Origin: Amycolatopsis thermoflava N1165
GTDB taxonomy: Bacteria > Actinomycetota > Actinomycetes > Mycobacteriales > Pseudonocardiaceae
Length of the DNA: 64,000 nt
Assembly: GCF_000473265.1 (NCBI RefSeq)
Contig: NZ_KI421511.1
Span: 4,611,219-4,675,218 of the forward strand
Direction: 5' to 3'
Shown here: piece by piece, positions 51,593-59,811 of the stretch
How the letters are laid out: each line of letters begins with the position of its first letter
How positions within the stretch are numbered: the stretch's first letter is position 1
Translations under genes and position numbers: made by a program
Notes under the pieces: generated by a model
Told to the model about the DNA's origin: nothing
Database searches by the model: none
Seen by the model: only the letters and a program-made list of their open reading frames with translations

Positions 51593-51847
51593 CTAGGCGC
51601 GGTAGCGACCTGCGCGGCGGGAAGCCCAGCGGGCCACCCGGTCCCACCGGCGGGCGGCGCGTGCATTGGTGCGCACCGATCGCGGGCGGACGTCGTCGTG
51701 CAGGTCCTGTATTCGTGCTCTGGCCAGTTCTTCGTTGAGCAACATTCGGGTGATCTCCTTGGTCATGGGCGCGACCCCGGCGCGGGGACGCGGCGTGCTC
51801 GGATGCTTCGTCCACGACACGGGAACGAAGGGGGCTTCAGTACTCAT
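51593..51847 (-). CDS. Small basic protein coupled to whiB7
   Basis: 84 residues from ATG 51847, overlapping the whiB7 stop as ATGA; the internal ATG 51766 (MTKEITRMLLNEELARARIQ) may be the true start, giving 57 residues. The C-terminus is strongly basic (ARRWDRVARWASRRAGRYRA), suggesting nucleic-acid or ribosome binding. Similar short proteins occur elsewhere in actinobacteria without a known role. Co-translation with whiB7 suggests a part in the antibiotic response. Confidence 0.65.
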   Translation of the reverse strand: MSTEAPFVPVSWTKHPSTPRPRAGVAPMTKEITRMLLNEELARARIQDLHDDVRPRSVRTNARAARRWDRVARWASRRAGRYRA

Positions 51848-52245
51848 GCGGCTGCACTCTGCTGGTCAGTGCGGTTGCGGCGCTCGATGCGCTTCTCCGC
51901 TACGGGCGTTTCCACCGGGTTCTTGCGAGGACGGCCCCGCGGCCGCTTGCGCGCGACCACGGCACCGCGCTCGAAGATCTCGCCTCCCCAGACCCCCCAG
52001 GGCTCCCGCCGGGCGAGCGCGCCGGACAGGCACGCACTCCGGATCGGGCAGTCGGCGCACCGGCTCTTGGCCAGCTCCAGATCCGCCGGTGACTCCGCGA
52101 ACCACAGGTCGGCGTCGCCGGACCTGCAGGGCAGGTCGGCGTCCGGCGAGGCCACGGCATCGAAAAGCTCACCGATTCCGGATCCCGGAAGGGCGAGTTC
52201 GTCGGGTAACGCCTTCTCTGACGCGAAGGCGATTGCCGATGACAT
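51844..52245 (-). CDS. whiB7: WhiB7 iron-sulfur redox-sensing regulator of antibiotic resistance
   Basis: 133 residues from ATG 52245 with AAAGGAG nine bases upstream. The four Fe-S cysteines are C40, C63, C66 and C72 (CADCPIRSAC). The beta-turn motif GVWGG is at 84-88, and the C-terminal AT-hook RGRPRK at 103-108 distinguishes WhiB7 from other WhiB proteins. WhiB7 binds the main sigma factor and A-rich DNA next to -35 boxes to turn on intrinsic resistance genes. The position between an ABC1 kinase gene and uvrD2 matches mycobacteria. Its leader has an upstream ORF and a terminator. Confidence 0.95.
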   Translation of the reverse strand: MSSAIAFASEKALPDELALPGSGIGELFDAVASPDADLPCRSGDADLWFAESPADLELAKSRCADCPIRSACLSGALARREPWGVWGGEIFERGAVVARKRPRGRPRKNPVETPVAEKRIERRNRTDQQSAAA

Positions 52246-52293
52246 TCCCGTTCTCCTTTGTGTAGTAACGGTTTTTCGGTTGTGAGGTGGTAC

Positions 52294-52341
52294 AAAAACA
52301 CGAGGGCCGCGGATCCGAAACTCGGTTCCGCGGCCCTCGTG
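52294..52341 (-). terminator. Intrinsic terminator (attenuator) in the whiB7 leader
   Basis: Minus strand CACGAGGGCCGCGGA (52341-52327) and TCCGCGGCCCTCGTG (52313-52299) form a perfect 15-bp stem, 13-nt loop, followed by TTTTTGTA. It lies upstream of whiB7, between the upstream ORF stop (22 bp away) and the whiB7 start (49 bp further on). In this position it must be overridden for whiB7 expression. Confidence 0.9.
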
Positions 52342-52363
52342 AGCCTGTCTCCCTGACGGGGGG

Positions 52364-52600
52364 TCAGAGTCTGAGCTCCGGAGGAGCCAGCGGAACGTGG
52401 AGTCGGGTCTGCTTGTCGGTCGGGACGTACGCCGGCTTGACGGCGGACACACCGGTCCCGTCGAAGCGGTCACGCAGCCGGGCGAGGATCGGCAGAGCGA
52501 CGCCGGCAGTGCCGACGCCCCAGCCATTCGCGCAAGCCATCGCCGAACGGGCGAAGGGCAGAGCGATGCCAGGCTGCGTGACCGTGGTCGAAATGTTCAC
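52364..52600 (-). CDS. whiB7 leader peptide (upstream ORF), 78 residues
   Basis: Starts at GTG 52600 with AGGAGGT eight bases upstream, the strongest ribosome-binding site in this part of the window. It begins MNISTTVTQPGIALPFARSA and contains ACANGWGVGTAGVALP, then FDGTGVSAVKPAYVPTDK and a Pro/Leu-rich end (HVPLAPPELRL). The last codons precede the terminator hairpin by 22 nt. Ribosome slowing here would alter leader folding. Known whiB7 leaders have such an ORF; this one is long. It is not a shadow: there is no gene on the other strand. Confidence 0.85.
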   Translation of the reverse strand: MNISTTVTQPGIALPFARSAMACANGWGVGTAGVALPILARLRDRFDGTGVSAVKPAYVPTDKQTRLHVPLAPPELRL

Positions 52601-52683
52601 GTCCCAGCACCTCCTCTCGTCCTTCGCTCATCGCCGGCGGGCGACGGGCGTTCGCTTCGCGGGCGCTCTTCACCCGCTCATGC

Positions 52684-52722
52684 AGGCTATTGCCCCTGCC
52701 CGAGGCGGGGCAACTCATTTTT
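52684..52722 (-). promoter_or_regulatory. whiB7 promoter with A-rich WhiB7-binding element
   Basis: Minus strand order: AAAAATGAG (52722-52714), -35 TTGCCC (52713-52708), 18-bp spacer, -10 TAGCCT (52689-52684). An A/T-rich tract immediately upstream of the -35 is the recognition feature of WhiB7-dependent promoters, so autoregulation is expected. The predicted transcript would start about 75 bp before the upstream ORF. Confidence 0.75.
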
Positions 52723-52739
52723 CGCAGAACTTTCCCGGA

Positions 52740-53407
52740 CGACGAAGATCGTCCCTGAGCAGCGGTTCCGCCGCGCGAAGCGGCCCTTCTACGCGGTCAA
52801 GCGTGCGTGGCCCCGCGAGCTCGCCGCACCGCCGATGATCACGGTGACGAATGCAGCACGCAGCGCGGTCGTTCCGGCGAGCCAGGTTAGCCAGTTCCGG
52901 GGTGAGCGCGCGAGGTCTTTGCACGCCACAGGATGCTGACCGAGCTCGCGGCTGGGCGGGCCAGGGTTCCGGGCGAGTCGCCACTTCTGGCTGGCTGCCC
53001 GGTGGGACGGCCGCTTCTACCCGGCCGCTTGCCGAGGGCACGATCACGGGGGTAGTTGCGGTCCGCGACCGCTGCGAATCCAGCCAGGCCGGCAATGGTC
53101 GCCCAGCGGGTGGTAGAGCAGACCGGCCACCCGGCATGCAGCCGGTCAGTAGTGGCCGCCTCGGTAAGCAACGAGCCAGAAGCGGCCCCTCGATAGGCGG
53201 ATGGCCAGGAGCAGCCGCCTGGGTAGACAGTGGGGCGGGCGAGAGCGGTCGCCCTCGCGAGCGACCGGGCAGGAACGGTCACTCCACCCGCGGCGGCCAG
53301 GAACGGCCGCCGACCTCACGTCCGACCAGAACAGCCGGCTGCCGAACAACGGGGCAGGAACAGCCATCCCACCAAACGACCGATCAGGAACGGCCGCTCA
53401 TCGGACA
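52740..53407. other. Gene-free region upstream of the whiB7 promoter
   Basis: No supported gene. From about 53130 it contains increasingly repeat-like sequence (GGAACGGCC, GGAACAGCC cores at irregular spacing) that grades into the 26-bp tandem array. Mycobacteria have a small glutaredoxin gene near uvrD2; nothing similar is seen here. Confidence 0.45.
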
Positions 53408-53697
53408 ACCGAGAATCAGCCACCCACCGGGGAACCGAGAACCACCCACCCCCTGGACCACTGAGAAACAGCCACCACCGGGCGACCGAGAAACACCTAC
53501 CCACCGGGGAACCGAGAAGCGGCCGCCGGCCGGGCAACCGAGAAACAGCCACCCACCGGGCCACTAAGAAACAGCCACCCAGTGGGCCACCGAGAAACAG
53601 CCACTCACCAGACAGCCGAGAACCGGCCGACGACCGGGGATCCGAGAACCACCCACCCACTGGACACCGAGAACCGGCCACCCACCGGAACAACCGC
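53408..53697. repeat. 26-bp tandem repeat array abutting uvrD2
   Basis: The core CCGAGAAACAGCCACCCACC recurs with GAGAA (or a one-base variant) at 53411, 53437, 53463, 53488, 53514, 53540, 53566, 53592, 53618, 53644 and 53669, that is, every 25-26 bp. The array stops exactly at the uvrD2 stop codon (53698). Units vary by substitution and there are no spacers. Confidence 0.9.
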
Positions 53698-55773
53698 TCA
53701 GATGTGCTCTCGGAGGAGGGACAGGACCTCGTCGCCGAAGCGTTGCACCTTTGTCGGGCCGATGCCGGATATCGCGACCAGCCCGCGCTGGTCGTCGGGG
53801 CGTTGTTCGGCTATTGCGACCAGCGTGGCGTCCGTGAAGACGACGAACGGCGGCACCTTCAGTTCGCGCGCACGCTCGGCTCGCCACTCCTTCAGCCGCG
53901 TCAGCAGGCCCTCGTCGAGGTCGCTCGGGCAGCGGGCGCAGCGTCCCAGCTTCACCTCGAGCGTGTTCGCCAGCTGTTCGCCGCACATGCGGCAGCTCGG
54001 CTTCGTCCTTGTGGTCGCCGCGCGGCGGGGCACCCGCGCCGTCGGGTGTTCCTCCGGGATCAGGCCGTACAGGAACCGGCTGCGGCGGCGGTGCCGTCGC
54101 CCGCCGGGGTGCCGCGACAGCGACCACGACAACCACAGGTGCTCCCGCGCGCGGGTGACCCCCACGTAGAAGAGCCTGCGCTCCTCCTCGATCGCCGCCT
54201 CGTCGCCGTCGGCGCGCTGGATCGGCATCGTGCCCTCGGCGAGCCCCACCAGGAACACCGCGTCCCACTCCAGGCCCTTCGCCGCGTGCAACGACGCCAG
54301 GGTCACCCCCTCGACCGTCGGCGGGTGCTGCGCCGCCGCGCGCTGCTCCAGCTCCGCGACGTACCGGCCCATCGACGCGCCCTCCACCGACGCCGCCAGC
54401 TCCTCGGCCAGCTCCACCAGCGCCAGCAGCGCGTCCCACCGCTCCTTCGCCGCCCCGCCCGACGGCGGCTGCTCCGTCAAACCGACCCGGGCCAGCACCG
54501 CACGGACCACCGTCACCAGGTCACCCGGAGGCGGATCCGCCGCGGCCGTGCGCAGCGAGACCATCGCCTGCCGGATCTCCCGCCGCTCGAAGAACCGCTC
54601 GCCGCCGCGCACCAGGTACGGGATCTCCAGGTCCGTCAGCGCCTGCTCGTACACCTCCGACTGTGCGTTGACCCGGTACAGGATCGCGATCTCGCTCGCA
54701 GGCACCCCAGCGTCCAGCAGCTGCCGCACCCGCCCGGCGACCGCGCCGGCCTCCGTCGGCTCGTCGTCGAACTCCGCGAACCGCGGCTGCGGGCCGTCCG
54801 GGCGCTGCCCGATCAGCTTCAGCCGCGACCCCGCCGGCCGCCCCCGCGCGGCGCCGATCACCTTGTTCGCCAGCTCGACCACCTGCGGCGTGGACCGGTA
54901 GTCCCGCTCCAGCCGCACCACCGTCGCTTCCGGGAACCGCCGCGTGAAGTCCAGCAGCGGCCGCGGCGACGCCCCGCCGAACGAATAGATGGTCTGGTTC
55001 GCGTCGCCGACCACCGTGATGTCGTCGCGGCCGCCCAGCCACGCGTCGAGCAGCCGCTGCTGCAACGGGGTGACGTCCTGGTACTCGTCGACGACGAAGC
55101 ACCGGTACCGGTCGCGGAACTCGCGGGCGACGTCCGCGTTGTCCTCCAGCGCGGCCGTCGTGTGCAGCAGGAGGTCGTCGAAGTCGAGCATCCGCGCCGC
55201 GTTCTTGACCTCTTCGTACTTGCGGTACACCTCGGCCACCTGTGCGGCCTGCATCGGCGTGTCCCGCTGCAGCCGCGCGGCCTGCGCCGGGTAGTCCTCC
55301 GGGCTGATCAGCGACGCCTTCGCCCACTCGATCTCGCTCGCGATGTCCCGCAGGATCTCCGTGTCGGTGCTGACCCGCGAGCGCTGCGCCGCCTGGGCGA
55401 CCAGCCGCAGCTTGCCGTCGAGCAGGTCCCACATCCGGTCGCCCACCACGCGCGGCCAGAAGTACCGCAGCTGCCGCCGCGCCGCCGCGTGGAACGTCAG
55501 CGCCTGGGCGCCGTCGACCCCCAGCGCGCGCAGCCGCGTCCGCATCTCCCCCGCCGCGCGCGCGGTGAACGTGACCGCGAGCACCTGACCTGCGGAAACG
55601 TGCCCGGACGCGATCAGGTGCGCGATGCGGTGGGTGATGGTGCGCGTCTTGCCGGTGCCCGCGCCGGCCAGGACGCAGACCGGCCCGCGCGGGGCTGCCG
55701 CGGCGGCACGCTGCTCGGGGTCCAGCCCGTCCAACAGGCCCGTCGGGGACTTGGTCACAGGTGCGCTAGCCAC
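53698..55773 (-). CDS. uvrD2: ATP-dependent DNA helicase UvrD2
   Basis: 691 residues from GTG 55773. Superfamily 1A motifs: Walker A AGAGTGKT at 36-43, [10 protein letters not shown] (motif II), [15 protein letters not shown] (motif III), and [17 protein letters not shown]. After the helicase core, a tetracysteine cluster ([10 protein letters not shown]...CARCPSD) and a C-terminal HRDC domain ([20 protein letters not shown]) mark UvrD2, which needs the Cys cluster for unwinding and the HRDC for DNA binding in mycobacteria. It lies next to whiB7 as in M. tuberculosis. A 26-bp tandem array begins right after its stop. Confidence 0.95.
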   Translation of the reverse strand: MASAPVTKSPTGLLDGLDPEQRAAAAAPRGPVCVLAGAGTGKTRTITHRIAHLIASGHVSAGQVLAVTFTARAAGEMRTRLRALGVDGAQALTFHAAARRQLRYFWPRVVGDRMWDLLDGKLRLVAQAAQRSRVSTDTEILRDIASEIEWAKASLISPEDYPAQAARLQRDTPMQAAQVAEVYRKYEEVKNAARMLDFDDLLLHTTAALEDNADVAREFRDRYRCFVVDEYQDVTPLQQRLLDAWLGGRDDITVVGDANQTIYSFGGASPRPLLDFTRRFPEATVVRLERDYRSTPQVVELANKVIGAARGRPAGSRLKLIGQRPDGPQPRFAEFDDEPTEAGAVAGRVRQLLDAGVPASEIAILYRVNAQSEVYEQALTDLEIPYLVRGGERFFERREIRQAMVSLRTAAADPPPGDLVTVVRAVLARVGLTEQPPSGGAAKERWDALLALVELAEELAASVEGASMGRYVAELEQRAAAQHPPTVEGVTLASLHAAKGLEWDAVFLVGLAEGTMPIQRADGDEAAIEEERRLFYVGVTRAREHLWLSWSLSRHPGGRRHRRRSRFLYGLIPEEHPTARVPRRAATTRTKPSCRMCGEQLANTLEVKLGRCARCPSDLDEGLLTRLKEWRAERARELKVPPFVVFTDATLVAIAEQRPDDQRGLVAISGIGPTKVQRFGDEVLSLLREHI

Positions 55774-55838
55774 CCCGGCATCCTCGCAGAGGGGACCGAC
55801 AGGATCGCGTCGCCCTGCCCGGCCGTATCCTGGTTCAT

Positions 55839-56570
55839 ATGGCGGGAAAGCAGGACAAAGTGGCTGCCAAGCAGGCCAAGCGGGAACGACGCGCCGCGAG
55901 CAAGGCCCGGCGCGGTCAGATCTGGGAAGCGTTCAAGATGCAGCGCCGGGAGGACAAGGCGCTCCTCCCGTGGATGCTCGCCGCGTTCCTGGTCGTGGCC
56001 GGCGTCTTCGTCGTGGTCGGGCTGCTGCTCGGCATGCTGTGGGTCCTGTTGCCGCTGGGCATCGTCCTCGGCGTGCTCGCCGCAGTGATCATCTTCGGTC
56101 GCCGGGTGCAGCGCACGGTGTTCGCGAAGGCCGAGGGCCAGCCGGGAGCCGCGGGCTGGGCGCTGGACAACCTGCGCGGCCGCTGGAAGGTCACCCAGAC
56201 GGTGGCCGCGACCACGCAGCTCGACGCCGTGCACCGCGTGCTGGGTGGCCCGGGTGTCGTGCTGGTCGGTGAGGGCGCCCCGCACCGCGTGCGGAACCTG
56301 CTCTCGCAGGAGAAGAAGCGCGTGGCCCGCCTGGTCGGCGACACCCCGATCTACGAGGTCGTGGTCGGCAACGAGGAGGGCCAGGTCCCGCTGCGCCGCC
56401 TGTCGAGCCACATGATGAAGCTGCCGCGCAACCTCCGCCCGGCGCAGGTCGACGCGCTGGAGGCGAAGCTCGCCGCGCTCGGCAACCGCGGTGGCGCCGC
56501 GATGCCGAAGGGCCCGATGCCGCAGGGCGCGAAGATGCGCAGCGTGCAGCGCGTCATCAAGCGCCGCTGA
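55839..56570 (+). CDS. DUF4191-family membrane protein
   Basis: 243 residues from ATG 55839. A highly basic cytoplasmic start ([20 protein letters not shown]), two membrane helices ([20 protein letters not shown] and [20 protein letters not shown]), then a soluble domain with [20 protein letters not shown]. The counterpart of Rv2219, next to the RDD and glnA genes. The function is unknown. A perfect terminator follows. Confidence 0.9.
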   Translation: MAGKQDKVAAKQAKRERRAASKARRGQIWEAFKMQRREDKALLPWMLAAFLVVAGVFVVVGLLLGMLWVLLPLGIVLGVLAAVIIFGRRVQRTVFAKAEGQPGAAGWALDNLRGRWKVTQTVAATTQLDAVHRVLGGPGVVLVGEGAPHRVRNLLSQEKKRVARLVGDTPIYEVVVGNEEGQVPLRRLSSHMMKLPRNLRPAQVDALEAKLAALGNRGGAAMPKGPMPQGAKMRSVQRVIKRR

Positions 56571-56586
56571 CCCCGTACCCGAAGAG

Positions 56587-56618
56587 AAGGCCCCGACCAG
56601 GCAGGTCGGGGCCTTTTT
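56587..56618 (+). terminator. Intrinsic terminator after the DUF4191 gene
   Basis: AAGGCCCCGACC and GGTCGGGGCC(TT) form a stem of about 12 bp with a 5-nt loop and a five-T run (56614-56618). It also lies just before the convergent RDD stop. Confidence 0.9.
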
Positions 56619-56623
56619 CGGCC

Positions 56624-57097
56624 TCAGCGCATCCGGATGACGACGGTCCCGGTGAGGCGGTCGAGCCAGCTGCGGCCGTCGGCGTTGCGGATCGCGGCCG
56701 GAATGATCACGAACGTGAGCGCGGCGCGGACGATCGCCCTTGGGACCCCGACCATCCCGGCGCCGTCCAGGCGGGCGACGCGGATGCCGGTCACGAACAT
56801 GCCCGGGGTGAACCCGAAGAACGAGACCGGGACGACCGTGATGATCGCCCACACGGCGACAGCCCACAGGTTGTAGGACTGCATCGCGGCGGTGTCCTGC
56901 AGGTCGGGGCGCACGAAGAGGGAGGTCAGCAGGGACGCGGCGACCAGGTCGACGACCAGGCCGAGCAGGCGCGCGCCGCCACCGGCCACGGCGCCGACCC
57001 CCTGCTCGGGAAGGCCGAGGCGTTCCCCTCGCCAGCGCGGGGGCTCCTCGGCGCCGAGCCGAGGTGCGGACAACCACTCACCGGTCCATCTCGCCAC
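56624..57097 (-). CDS. RDD-family membrane protein
   Basis: 157 residues from GTG 57097 (VARWTGEWLSAPRLG); the upstream frame is shadow. Three membrane segments and the RDD elements: GGARLLGLVVDLVAASLL (first Arg/Asp region), VVPVSFFGFTPGMFVTGIRV and the final RNADGRSWLDRLTGTVVI. Corresponds to Rv2219A. Small RDD proteins may transport ions or act as chaperones; function here unknown. Divergent from glnA, so the GlnR box upstream may affect both. Confidence 0.88.
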   Translation of the reverse strand: MARWTGEWLSAPRLGAEEPPRWRGERLGLPEQGVGAVAGGGARLLGLVVDLVAASLLTSLFVRPDLQDTAAMQSYNLWAVAVWAIITVVPVSFFGFTPGMFVTGIRVARLDGAGMVGVPRAIVRAALTFVIIPAAIRNADGRSWLDRLTGTVVIRMR

Positions 57098-57165
57098 CCG
57101 ACCAGGGTATGCCGGTGGCGTGCGCCACGTCCGCCCTGGTCTGCTGGGGGGTATCGCCCAACCCG

Positions 57166-57203
57166 TTAACCTCCGCGAAACATACGGGTGACGGTCGGGC
57201 AAC
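57166..57203 (+). promoter_or_regulatory. GlnR box upstream of glnA
   Basis: Four 5-bp elements with exact 6-bp gaps: TTAAC (57166), GAAAC (57177), GTGAC (57188) and GCAAC (57199). This matches the a1-b1-a2-b2 pattern GTNAC-n6-GAAAC-n6-GTNAC-n6-GAAAC of the GlnR operator in Streptomyces and Amycolatopsis, with one change each in the first and last elements. It is 68 bp upstream of the glnA start, so glnA is expected to be nitrogen-regulated by GlnR. Confidence 0.8.
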
Positions 57204-57270
57204 ACCGCGCTCTTAGCGTGAGCCGAAGAGAGTACTGCCCCCGGCAATGCGTATGAAGGAGTTACAGAGG

Positions 57271-58695
57271 GTGTCCACTACTCCAGACGATATCCAGCGT
57301 CTCATCGCAGATGAGGACGTGCAGTTCGTTGACGTCAGGTTCTGTGATCTGCCGGGTGTGATGCAGCACTTCACCGTCCCTGCGAAGGCGTTCGACGCGG
57401 ACGCGTTCGAAGAGGGCCTGGCCTTCGACGGCTCCTCGGTGCGCGGCTTCCAGTCGATCCACGAGTCCGACATGCTGCTGCTGCCCGACCCGGAGACCGC
57501 GCGGATCGACCCGTTCCGCAAGGAGAAGACCCTCTCCATCAACTTCTTCGTGCACGACCCGTTCACCCGTGAGGCGTACAGCCGGGACCCGCGCAACATC
57601 GCGCGCAAGGCCGAGCAGTACATCGCCGAGTCCGGCGTCGCCGACACCGTGTTCTTCGGCCCGGAGGCCGAGTTCTACGTGTTCGACTCGGTGCGCTTCG
57701 ACTCGCGCGAGAACGGCTCCTTCCACGAGATCGACTCGGTCGAGGGCTGGTGGAACACCGGCCGCGACGAAGAGGGCGGCAACCGCGGTTACAAGACCCG
57801 CTTCAAGGGCGGCTACTTCCCCGTCCCGCCGGTCGACCACTTCGCCGACCTGCGTGACGAGATCAGCCAGAAGCTGATCAACTCCGGCTTCACCCTCGAG
57901 CGCGCGCACCACGAGGTGGGCACCGCGGGCCAGGCCGAGATCAACTACAAGTTCAACACGCTGCTGCACGCTGCGGACGACCTGCAGCTGTTCAAGTACA
58001 TCGTGAAGAACACCGCGTGGAACGCCGGCAAGACCGCGACCTTCATGCCGAAGCCGCTGTTCGGTGACAACGGTTCGGGCATGCACTGCCACCAGTCGCT
58101 GTGGAAGGACGGCCAGCCGCTGTTCTACGACGAGTCCGGTTACGCCGGCCTGTCGGACATGGCGCGCCACTACATCGGCGGCATCCTGGCCCACGCCCCG
58201 TCGCTGCTGGCCTTCACCAACCCGACGGTGAACTCCTACCACCGCCTGGTGCCGGGCTTCGAGGCGCCGGTCAGCCTGGTGTACTCGCAGCGCAACCGCT
58301 CGGCGTGCGTCCGGATCCCGATCACCGGGTCCAACGCCAAGGCCAAGCGCATCGAGTTCCGGTGCCCGGACTCGTCCGGCAACCCGTACCTCGCGTTCGC
58401 CGCGATGATGATGGCCGGCCTGGACGGCATCAAGAACAAGATCGAGCCGCCGGAGCCGATCGACAAGGACCTGTACGAGCTTCCGCCGGAGGAGGCCAAG
58501 GACGTCAAGCAGGTCCCGGCGACCCTCGACGAGGTGCTGAACAACCTCGAGGCCGACCACGACTTCCTCACCGAGGGCGGCGTGTTCACCCCCGACGTCA
58601 TCGAGACGTGGATCTCGCTCAAGCGCGAGACCGAGATCGACCCGCTGCGGCTGCGTCCGCACCCGTACGAGTTCGCGCTGTACTACGACGTGTGA
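57271..58695 (+). CDS. glnA: Glutamine synthetase type I
   Basis: 474 residues from GTG 57271 ([12 protein letters not shown]) with AAGGAG nine bases upstream; the ATG at 57247 lies before that site. The type-I set is complete: [11 protein letters not shown] and FDGSSVRGF near the N-terminus, ATP/Glu-binding [29 protein letters not shown], the [12 protein letters not shown] loop, and the adenylylation site Tyr in [10 protein letters not shown]. It makes glutamine from glutamate and ammonia. GlnE, encoded 1.1 kb downstream, adenylylates that Tyr. GlnA1 orthologue (Rv2220 position). Confidence 0.98.
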   Translation: MSTTPDDIQRLIADEDVQFVDVRFCDLPGVMQHFTVPAKAFDADAFEEGLAFDGSSVRGFQSIHESDMLLLPDPETARIDPFRKEKTLSINFFVHDPFTREAYSRDPRNIARKAEQYIAESGVADTVFFGPEAEFYVFDSVRFDSRENGSFHEIDSVEGWWNTGRDEEGGNRGYKTRFKGGYFPVPPVDHFADLRDEISQKLINSGFTLERAHHEVGTAGQAEINYKFNTLLHAADDLQLFKYIVKNTAWNAGKTATFMPKPLFGDNGSGMHCHQSLWKDGQPLFYDESGYAGLSDMARHYIGGILAHAPSLLAFTNPTVNSYHRLVPGFEAPVSLVYSQRNRSACVRIPITGSNAKAKRIEFRCPDSSGNPYLAFAAMMMAGLDGIKNKIEPPEPIDKDLYELPPEEAKDVKQVPATLDEVLNNLEADHDFLTEGGVFTPDVIETWISLKRETEIDPLRLRPHPYEFALYYDV

Positions 58696-58723
58696 TCCGT
58701 ACTGGGTAGAAACACCCTGAGCG

Positions 58724-58773
58724 CGCCGGCGGCGAGGAGCGGAAAACGCCCTCGCCGTCGGCGTTCTTTATTT
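58724..58773 (+). terminator. Terminator of glnA
   Basis: CGCCGGCGGCGAGG (58724-58737) pairs with CCTCGCCGTCGGCG (58750-58763) with one mismatch, followed by TTCTTTATTT. Confidence 0.85.
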
Positions 58774-59320
58774 CCGTGGCCGGTATCCCTGCTTGGCCAG
58801 CTGGATCTGCCCGTACACGCGCGCGCAGCTCGGCGTTCGGCGTGGACCGGGTCGACAGCTGGTCCCGTTCGTCGGGCAGGTCGACCGGCACGTCTTCGAG
58901 CACGACGGTGGGCCGGTTGGACAGCACCAGCACCCGGCGGCCGAGGTAGATCGCCTCGTCGATGTCGTGCGTGACGAACAGGATGGTCACGCCGAGCCGA
59001 GTTCGGCGCGGGTCTGCGCGTCAACCGCGGCGAACGGCTCGTCCATCAACGCGAGCGCAGGACCGGGACGCTGCCGACGATCACGCCGACGGCGATGTCC
59101 GGGAACGCCAGTTGTTACTGAAGCCGAACTGGAACCGCCCGCTCATCACACCGGGCACGATCGCCACGCCGCCCTGGGCGGTCTCCAGGCTCACGTCGAG
59201 GTGCTGCTCCTTGAAGAAGCAGCGGCGGGGGAACCGGTGCATGGGGACTCCTCAGGCGGCACCTCTGGGCGGCAGGGAACGCCAGGAGTCCGAGCACCAC
59301 TAAGACGCCGGCCACGCGGT
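58768..59320 (-). pseudogene. Relic of a NitT/TauT-type ABC transporter operon
   Basis: Minus-strand fragments in order. A substrate-binding protein piece at about 59230-59110 (FFKEQHLDVSLETAQGG, then VPGVMSGRFQFGFSN) resembles NMT1/SsuA-like proteins. An ATPase piece then runs from about 59075: LMDEPFAAVDAQTRAEL, a frame break with about 30 nt lost, TILFVTHDIDEAIYLGRRV, and after a one-base shift RVYGQIQLAKQGYRPRK and TAA at 58770-58768, the usual tail of SsuB/TauB proteins. No permease survives intact. The shape implies several internal deletions, leaving no functional gene. Confidence 0.7.
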
Positions 59321-59333
59321 GAAGGAGGTTGGG

Positions 59334-59759
59334 CTACTCGGCGCCGAGGACCGACAGGTCGACCCCGGCGCGCTCGAAGCGTCCGCGCGGGTCCTCGACC
59401 AGCTTGCGGCGCTCGAGGTCCATCAGCCCGAGGGTGCTGGTGATCTCCGCGGACAGCGTGCCGTCGGCCTTGAGGATGTTGTTGGTCATCCGGAACGTCT
59501 TGCCGGTGCCGAACTTCGCCTCGCACGTCGCGTAGACGGTTTCGCCGCCGCGGATCTCGCGGCGGAAGACGATGTGCGACTCCAGCAGCACGGGCGACAC
59601 GTTCTCCTCACGCAGCTTGCCGCCGCCGGCGAGCTCCATCGCCTCGATGCGCGCGACCTCGCCGTAGGAGTGGTACACCGCGTGGTTGAGGTGGCCGAGC
59701 GTGTCCAGCTCGTAGTGCCTGACCTTGATCTCCACCCGGAACGGTTCGCGCTCAGTCAC
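59334..59759 (-). CDS. Acyl-CoA thioesterase, hotdog fold (4HBT)
   Basis: 141 residues from GTG 59759 (VTEREPFRVEIKVRHYE); the upstream frame is shadow. Hotdog features: RHYELDTLGHLNHAVYHSY, the 4-hydroxybenzoyl-CoA thioesterase-type opening, and REIRGGETVYATCEAKFGTG. The Asp of the classical active site in this helix appears as D18/H22 context. It hydrolyses an unknown acyl-CoA. It lies between the ABC relic and glnE on the same strand as glnE. Confidence 0.85.
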   Translation of the reverse strand: MTEREPFRVEIKVRHYELDTLGHLNHAVYHSYGEVARIEAMELAGGGKLREENVSPVLLESHIVFRREIRGGETVYATCEAKFGTGKTFRMTNNILKADGTLSAEITSTLGLMDLERRKLVEDPRGRFERAGVDLSVLGAE

Positions 59760-59811
59760 GGATCCACTGTAAAGCGAGACCGAGCCGCCGCGGGCTGGGA
59801 CGTTCGCCACG

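Noticed and set aside
53408-53697. Possible CRISPR array
   Set aside because: Units are contiguous with drift and no unique spacers; no cas genes in the window.
53230-56088. 952-residue plus-strand open frame across the uvrD2 locus
   Set aside because: Antisense to uvrD2 and, at its start, a plain translation of the 26-bp repeat; composition is Arg/Pro/His-rich shadow sequence.
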